From contig CM043945.1 in assembly GCA_014529385.2 (NCBI GenBank), forward strand, positions 93,876,612 to 93,940,611: DNA of 64,000 nt, read 5' to 3'. This DNA is from Adiantum capillus-veneris (Eukaryota; Streptophyta; Polypodiopsida; Polypodiales; Pteridaceae). Of the stretch, positions 58,472-64,000 are shown piece by piece. The notes under the pieces are model-generated. The model saw only the letters and a program-made list of their open reading frames with translations, was not told the origin of the DNA and ran no database searches. The translations under genes were made by a program, and so were the position numbers. Within the stretch, counting starts at the first letter, position 1. Each line of letters opens with the position of its first letter.

Positions 58472-58873
58472 TCTAAAAACTTTTAGGTGTACTTTGGAAC
58501 TTCAAGCCCTAGTTGCTACTCCTCTTTACCCCTTTAGAAAAAGCACTCAAGCTACTATACCCGCGGCTCGAATACCATTAATTGCAAGGAATAGAAGAGA
58601 GGGTCTTTTGACACCAACACAGCACCGGCTCCTCTCAATATTCTAATAGATCAATAGTGGTTAAGCCGTAGGCAAGCCCCGTAGGACTCCACTATTAAGA
58701 CCATAGCTCTTGACGGTGATGCCCCGTTAACTGCACGAAGGCAGGTGCACTTCAAGGCTGAAAAATCCCTATTCTACTTACTCACAGGAAATTAATAATA
58801 CCAACCGTTTATAGCTAGCTTGAGGACCTCCCTTCTTGAGCAAGAAAAGAGAAACCTTGTGCTCTAATACCAA
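58472..58873 (-). other. 5' untranslated region and primer site
   Basis: Minus-strand TGGTATTAGAGCACAAGG at about 58855-58872, directly after the LTR. It matches the initiator-Met primer site (TGGTATCAGAGC) with one change. The remainder up to the gag ATG is non-coding. Confidence 0.85.
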
Positions 58874-60066
58874 TGTAACATTTAATGGCCTAATAACTTG
58901 TGTGTAGCGGAAATGAGCATGAACATAGTGGGCATTTCATTAGAATAGATTCCTAATGAGAATTACAAGAGTGCTTGGGTGGAGAGAGCAACAAAACGCA
59001 TAACACCTAGTTAGATAGCATCAACAATAATTTCAAAAGAGAGAGAAATTAAGCTATTGACAACAGTTCAGGACCATATTTGCATGGAGCCGGTCCCCCC
59101 TCCAAAAGGCTTTGTATTATGGTTTCTCCCATCAAGAGAGACATTGTACAATACAATTCTTTGTGTTCCTTCAACACTAGCTAGTGCAATGAAGATGAAA
59201 GCTTCATGCACTAAGCAAAACACTTAACAAACACAACTTTAGTTATCCCCGTTCTCAGACCCAAGACCTCACACACCTTGGAAGATGGTGAGAGCTAGCA
59301 GGGTATGAGAGTAGATTGAGAGGAAGAAGGAGTATCTTACGAGAAAGATGTACATCTCCTCACATAATCACTCATATTAGCATAGATTTAGCTTAGTAAT
59401 TATCTTGGTAGAGGAGATGATCATGCATTGAAGCTTGGCTCTTGGTTGGATTTGCATCCACATAGCAAGAGTGTGTTGATGTAGGCTTCTATCTCACAAG
59501 CTTGGAGTAGGTGATGAGATCTCCATTAAAGCTTGGGAAGAGATAGTCTTCTTTGCTTCACACATAGACTGTGTGTGAGTGTGTGTGTGATAATGCCTTG
59601 CAAAAATCAGCCCCCTCTCTCTCTTGGGAGAGCCCTCTTGCTATTTGCTCTTGCTGAGCCCTTATTGGCTCTCCCCAAGTCAAGCCAATGATTTTAAGCA
59701 GCATAAGTGATAGCCTTCTGACATGTGTCCCCCTTTCCCCTTTTGTGAGAGATTTACGTAAATAAATAATTAAACTAAACTCTCATTGGACCCCTTTGCC
59801 TCCTGGCCAATAGGAATCAGGCAAGCCATTAGGCTCCTGAATGCTCATTGGAGCCCTTGTGAGACTGCCCAATAGTCTTCCAGAAGACTTAATTCTCATT
59901 GGTTTCTTTTATTAAATGTTTTTAAATTAATTAATTAACTAGATTTACTCTAGCTTAATTTTCATTGGTCCACTTCAAGGGTCATCCAATAGAAACTGGG
60001 CACACCTTGTGGGCATCTGGTCTAGGGAGCTAGCATGTGTCCCTCATTCCCTTTGTGTAAAGGGAG

Positions 60067-60099
<33 letters not shown>

Positions 60100-60478
60100 C
60101 TTTCTCTCTCATCCCCTAGAAGAAGAGCTCGCCCCCTCCCATGTAGGGATGTGTGTTGACTTTGGAGAGCACACAAAGCATCCAATTCCCCTTAAGCTTT
60201 AACCCTTTGGACACAACCTTTGAATTTTGGAACCTTAGCATTTTGGAAGTCTTAATGGGATGAACCTTAGGGTCTTTTTAGCCCATTGTTGCACATGGCT
60301 CTTTTGCAGATTGCCCCCCCTTTGGATCCCTATTTTCCCTCCTTTGGATCCCTACTGTGGCCGGTCTGCTAGCTTAACCAATATTCTAGCTTTTCCTCCC
60401 CTGGCACTTCCCCACATTAAATGATCAGTTTAATATGAGAAAATCATTTAGGAGAATTAGATATTGATTATTATGACA
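58874..60478 (-). repeat. 5' LTR of the minus-strand chromovirus
   Basis: About 1.6 kb, in element sense TGTCATAATAATC...ATGTTACA. The U3-like part (59596-60478) is shared with 52374-53265. The R-U5-like part (58874-59595) is present in inverted orientation at 60479-61193. Confidence 0.88.
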
Positions 60479-61193
60479 CACACTCACACAATCTCATGTG
60501 TGAAGCAAAGAAGACTCTCTCTCCTTCTCAAGCTTTAATGGAAATCTTACCACCTACTCGAAGCTTATGAGAAGGGAGGCCTACACCAACAACTCTTGGC
60601 TTTGTGATGAAAATCCAACCAAGAGACAAGATTCAATGCATGCTCATCTCCTCTACCATGCTAATTACTAAGCTAAGCTATGCTAATATGAGTGATTATG
60701 TGAGGAGATGTACATCTTTCTTGTAAGAATACTCCTTCTTCCTCTCAATCTACTCTCATACCCCACTAGCTCTCACCATCTTCGAAGGTGTGTGAGGTCT
60801 TGGGTGTGAGACCGTGAGGGAATTGATGTTGTGTTTGATAAGTGTTTTGCGTAGTGCATGAAGTTTCCATCTTCATTGCACTAGCTAGTATTGAAGGAAC
60901 ACAAGAAATTGTATTGTAAAATGTCTCTCTTGATGGGAGAAACCATAATACAAAGCCTTTTGGAGGGGGGACCGCCGGCTCCATGAAAATCCAGTCCTCA
61001 AATGTTGTCAATTGCTTAATTTTTCTATCTTTTGAAGTATTGTTCATGCTATCTAACTAGGTGTTATGCTTTTTGTTGCTCTCTCCACCCAAGCACTCTT
61101 GTTATTCTCATTAGGAAGTTATTCTAATGAAATGCTCACTATGTTCATGCTATTTTTTGCTACACACAAGTTACTAGACCATTAAGTGTTACA
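60479..61193 (+). repeat. R-U5-like part of 5' LTR, U3 missing
   Basis: Inverted homolog of 58874-59595: both contain GTGTGAAGCAAAGAAGACT, GTGATTATGTGAGGAGATG and TTTTGGAGGGGGGACCG-like text. Ends GTGTTACA before the primer site. Confidence 0.85.
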
Positions 61194-61194
61194 C

Positions 61195-61212
61195 TGGTAT
61201 CATAGCACAAGG
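61195..61212 (+). other. primer-binding site, initiator-Met type
   Basis: TGGTATCATAGCACAAGG, one base different from the common TGGTATCAGAGC core, 1 nt after the LTR end. Confidence 0.88.
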
Positions 61213-61610
61213 TTTATCTTTTCTTGCTCAAGAAGGGAGGTACACAAGCTTGCTATAAATGGTTGGTACTATTAATTACATGTGAGTAAGTAGAATAGGG
61301 ATTTTTCAGCCTTGCAGTGTGCCTTCCTTTGTGCAGTTAACGGGGCATCACCGTCGAGAGCTATGGTCTTAATAGTGGAGTCCTACGGGGCTTGCCTATG
61401 GCTTAACCAATACTAAGCTATTAGAAGCTTGACAGGAGCCGGTGTTGTTTTGGTGTTGAACGACCCTCTCTTCTATTCCTTGCAATTAATGGTATTTGAA
61501 CCACGGTACAATAGCTTGAGTGCTTTTCTCTAAAGGGGTAAAGAGGAGTATCAACTAAGGCTTGAAGTGCCAAAGTACACCTAAAAATTTTACAGCTAAA
61601 AGTTGTTAGA
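61213..61610 (+). other. 5' untranslated region
   Basis: Homologous in inverted orientation to 58472-58855; no coding content. Confidence 0.6.
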
Positions 61611-62762
61611 ATGATTGACAATAGTAAAGATAGTGAAATTAATGTTCATAACTTTGATTTTGCTAATGAGCAAGCTACTAATGATGCCCCGATGCTTGTT
61701 AACTATCTTATTTCTAGGCTTCAATATGCCATGGGCAATCCATCCCTCCAAAGTGAAGTGGAACGGAAGCTTTTTGTTCATGGGATTCTTCAAGCTCCCC
61801 ACCATGACGAGAGAACACCTAGGAAGCCTCCTTGTGAGACTTCCAAAAGAGGTCTCTCACCGATTCAGGAAGAAGAAGAGGATCCCTATGAAGGGTTCAA
61901 CAATTTTCTCCTTGATGAAGCATATCCTTCTCAAAAGAGAATTCAAGAGCCTCCACCGAAGGAACGAGAAAGAAGTGAGTCTCCCTCCACCTCGGCGGAG
62001 ATGGATCCACGAAGACGGCGGGCTAAATGCTCTCCATCACCTCCAAAACAGAGAAGACCATCGCATACTTCTCCACACCATACTTCAAAGAGGGATGACA
62101 AAAAACAAGAGAAGAAAAAGGGAAGAAAGAGGACACCCCCTTCTCCATCTTCTTCATCCTCTTCCTCTTATGAAAGTGATCGTGAAGACAAAGAAGTTCA
62201 AGGAAAGAAAAAGGCAAGAAAGATGTCACCCTCTTCTCGATCTTCCTCAAATTCTTCATCTTCTGAAGAAAGTGATGGTGCAACCTTTGAACCATCAAAA
62301 AGAAGAGGTCATAGGAAATCCTATGCCGCATGGAAGAGGTTGTCCAAGCTCAAGAAGTTCAAAGAGGGAGGGAAGAGAATCTCTCTTCTTACCTACGATG
62401 GTACTTTTGGCTCTATGGACAAAGTCTTGTCCTTTATCCAACAATTCAATGTGGCATTCGGAGATGAGGGCTTCACGGAGTCCTCTAAGCTACGCCATGT
62501 AGCTATGCACTTTCAAAAGTCCACTAGACAATGGTGGTCTATCCTACGGGCTAACGATGAAGCTCCACAAACATGGAAAGCTTTAAGAGCTTCCATTATG
62601 AAGCAGTCTTTGGCCACCGATGCCAAAGACAAAGTACTCACCGAATGGCGAAGCTTGAAGCTCTCTCCCTATGAATCCATCCACAAATATGTAGACAAGT
62701 TTTGGTACCTACAACTCAAACCCACTGTCGTCAAAAAGTTGAATTTTGGAGAGCAAAAGTAG
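61611..62762 (+). pseudogene. gag, RS/serine-rich (383 codons to premature TAG)
   Basis: Opens MIDNSKDSEINVHNFDFANE, then an RS-like stretch (~130-150: DPRRRRAKCSPSPPKQRRPS). Two Lys/Arg-Ser blocks (~165-225) end in SSSSSSSYES and SSSNSSSSEES. The capsid core follows (~240-383: FHFQ-type HFQKSTRQWWSIL, EWRSLKLSPYESIHKYVDKFW). TAG at 62760-62762 stands where the minus copy has CAG, and a base is lost soon after (~62780), so the frame is broken. Gag packages RNA; the RS/Ser blocks are unusual additions that could bind RNA or nuclear factors. Confidence 0.88.
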
Positions 62763-63676
62763 CAATTTTGTGCGGGCTTAACAAAGAAATGGTGGAATAT
62801 GTCAACTCCCAAAGGCCACGCACCATATCTGCGGCAATATATCATACTATGGTGGCCTCTCGAATCAATTTCCAAACAGGGGCTAAGAGAAATTCTAAGC
62901 CCCCTCAAAACAAGGGTTCCAATGAGCCTAAGGGGAAGGACAATGTCCAAAAGTCTCCTAAGGGAAATTCCAACAAAGCTAAGGAGAAGGGAGTTTACAA
63001 ATGCAAAAATAAACTATGTCCTGAATAGCTTGCACGTTATTGCAAGGATAACCGATGTTTCAAGTGCGGTGAACAAGGGCATGTGTATCGCGCTTGTCCC
63101 CAAAAGAACAACCGCCATGATCCTCCTAGAGCTACCTTGGTTGAAATCCAAGTGGAGGAAACTCACCACAAAGGATCTCCTCTATGCCATGCTTGGGGAA
63201 AGGTAAGAGAACATGATGCTTTTATTCTCTTTGACCCCGGTTCTACTCATAATTTTATATCTATAGAGTTGGCCACCAAGCTAGGCTTACAAACCTACAA
63301 GATGGGAGATGTCCTACCCGCAGACAGTGCCTTCAAGGGGCAAGAAGCTTTAGTCACTCCCTTAATCAGGAAATTGAGGCTCCATGTCCAAATCTATGTG
63401 GACAAAGAGGACTTCTTTATCTCTCCTCTCAAGCATGAGGATGTAATCCTAGGGGCACCACAGTTTGACCGCCTGCCTGCCGATGTTAAATTTCCTGAAA
63501 GGAGAATCTCCTTTAAGTTCAGGGAAAAAGACATGTATATAGATGCTAAGGAAATGGGTAACACTATCCCCATTGTACATACACCAGCTTTCAACAAGTC
63601 AATAAAGAGCTCTATTTCCGTGTACATGATTTCTGTTAAAGATTCTCAAAATGAACCTAATGTTTTAGCAAAATAA
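62763..63676 (+). pseudogene. gag C-terminus, zinc knuckle and protease
   Basis: 62763-63028 continues gag in a new frame (GLNKEMVEYVNSQRPRTISAA). At about 63058-63100 is the knuckle CFKCGEQGHVYRAC. 63083-63676 gives the protease with FILFDPGSTHNFIS and ILGAPQFD. The frame ends at a TAA at about 63674, where the minus copy has GAA. Confidence 0.88.
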
Positions 63677-64000
63677 AATAAAAGCAACCAAAAGGAATTA
63701 GAGTTATCCAATTTTCTCAAGGGGTTTCAAGATGTTTTTATTGACGACATCCCTTGTGAGATACCTCCTAAACGAGGTAATGATGACCATGCAATTGAAC
63801 TTCTTCCAGGAAGTTCACCGCCTAAGAAACCGCCTAAGAAGGGCATGGTTAGGCCTAGCTCATCTCCATTTTGTTCTCTAGTGCCACTAGTGCAAAAGAA
63901 AAATGGCACATATCGTATGTGTGTCGACTATAGAGCACTAAATAGGATCACTATCAAAAATAGGTTTCACGTTCCATGGGTAGAAGACCTATTTGATAAG
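63677..64000 (+). pseudogene. reverse transcriptase, 5' part (cut by window end)
   Basis: Linker (ELSNFLKGFQDVF, DDHAIELLPGSSPPKKPP), then RT start MVRPSSSPFC, QKKNGTYRMCVDYRALN. About 20-25 residues present in the minus copy between PPKKPP and KGMVRPSS are missing, near 63835. CCTAAGAA repeated at the joint suggests a microhomology deletion. Confidence 0.88.

Larger units (their letters stand above)
52374..60478 (-). mobile_element. chromodomain Ty3/gypsy element, minus strand
   Basis: 5' LTR 58874-60478, initiator-Met primer site, gag, protease, RT, RNase H, integrase with chromodomain, polypurine tract, then a 3' LTR that retains only the U3-like ~890 bp (52374-53265). All frames are broken. 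Gene order and chromodomain place it among plant chromoviruses. Confidence 0.9.
60479..64000 (+). mobile_element. chromovirus copy, plus strand, running off the window
   Basis: Same family as the minus-strand copy, inverted. It begins at R-U5-like sequence without its own U3, then primer site, gag, zinc knuckle, protease and the beginning of RT. Several stops and shifts. 58874-59595 and 60479-61193 form the inner part of a large inverted repeat that continues through gag and protease. Confidence 0.9.

Overview
The window looks like nuclear DNA from a land plant with a large, repeat-rich genome. It is AT-rich, and almost all recognisable coding sequence belongs to Ty3/gypsy LTR retrotransposons of plant type: one dual-RNase-H (Tat-like) element, one chromodomain family, and tRNA-Asp and tRNA-iMet primer sites. 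There are also a copia solo LTR, a MITE and long GA/CA microsatellites. I see no intact host gene, rRNA, tRNA or CRISPR array. The species cannot be named from the sequence; the only host-like gene is a broken protein-kinase relative at 631-1620.

Layout. 1-3669: kinase-like pseudogene, unassigned DNA and a ~245-bp tandem repeat. 3670-15899: complete, young Tat-like element on the minus strand, with nearly identical 2.6-kb LTRs, an intact 1759-residue gag-pol frame, and extra sense-strand coding sequence between the 5' LTR and gag. 15905-22041: non-coding DNA rich in microsatellites, with degenerate ~120-bp repeats. 22042-23522: 3' end of an older relative (minus). 23523-26562: truncated plus-strand relative of the 3670-15899 element (LTR, leader ORFs, start of gag).

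26575-52373: a large decayed plus-strand element, or a chimera of two related ones. It has an LTR with a tRNA-Asp primer site, a leader with palindrome-bearing repeats, broken gag (split by a MITE), protease, RT/RNase H and integrase, a retropepsin-like ORF after integrase, and a palindrome-bearing 3' region. Inside its integrase region sits another minus-strand gypsy element (35512-47471, target duplication CACCT). That element carries a long 3' region of helical ORFs and is itself interrupted by a copia solo LTR (38430-39181, target duplication GCCAG).

52374-64000: two copies of one chromodomain gypsy family, head to head. The minus copy has its 5' LTR at 58874-60478. The plus copy starts at 60479 with R-U5-like sequence only and runs off the window.

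The most unusual material is in the 3670-15899 element and its truncated relative. Two small, mutually similar leader ORFs are kept in both copies, and one differs almost only at synonymous sites. A duplicated, weakly F-box-like domain lies between the leader ORFs and gag in the full element but is absent from the truncated copy. Other notable structures are the ~290-bp spaced palindromes, the head-to-head LTR junction and the retropepsin-like ORF downstream of integrase.
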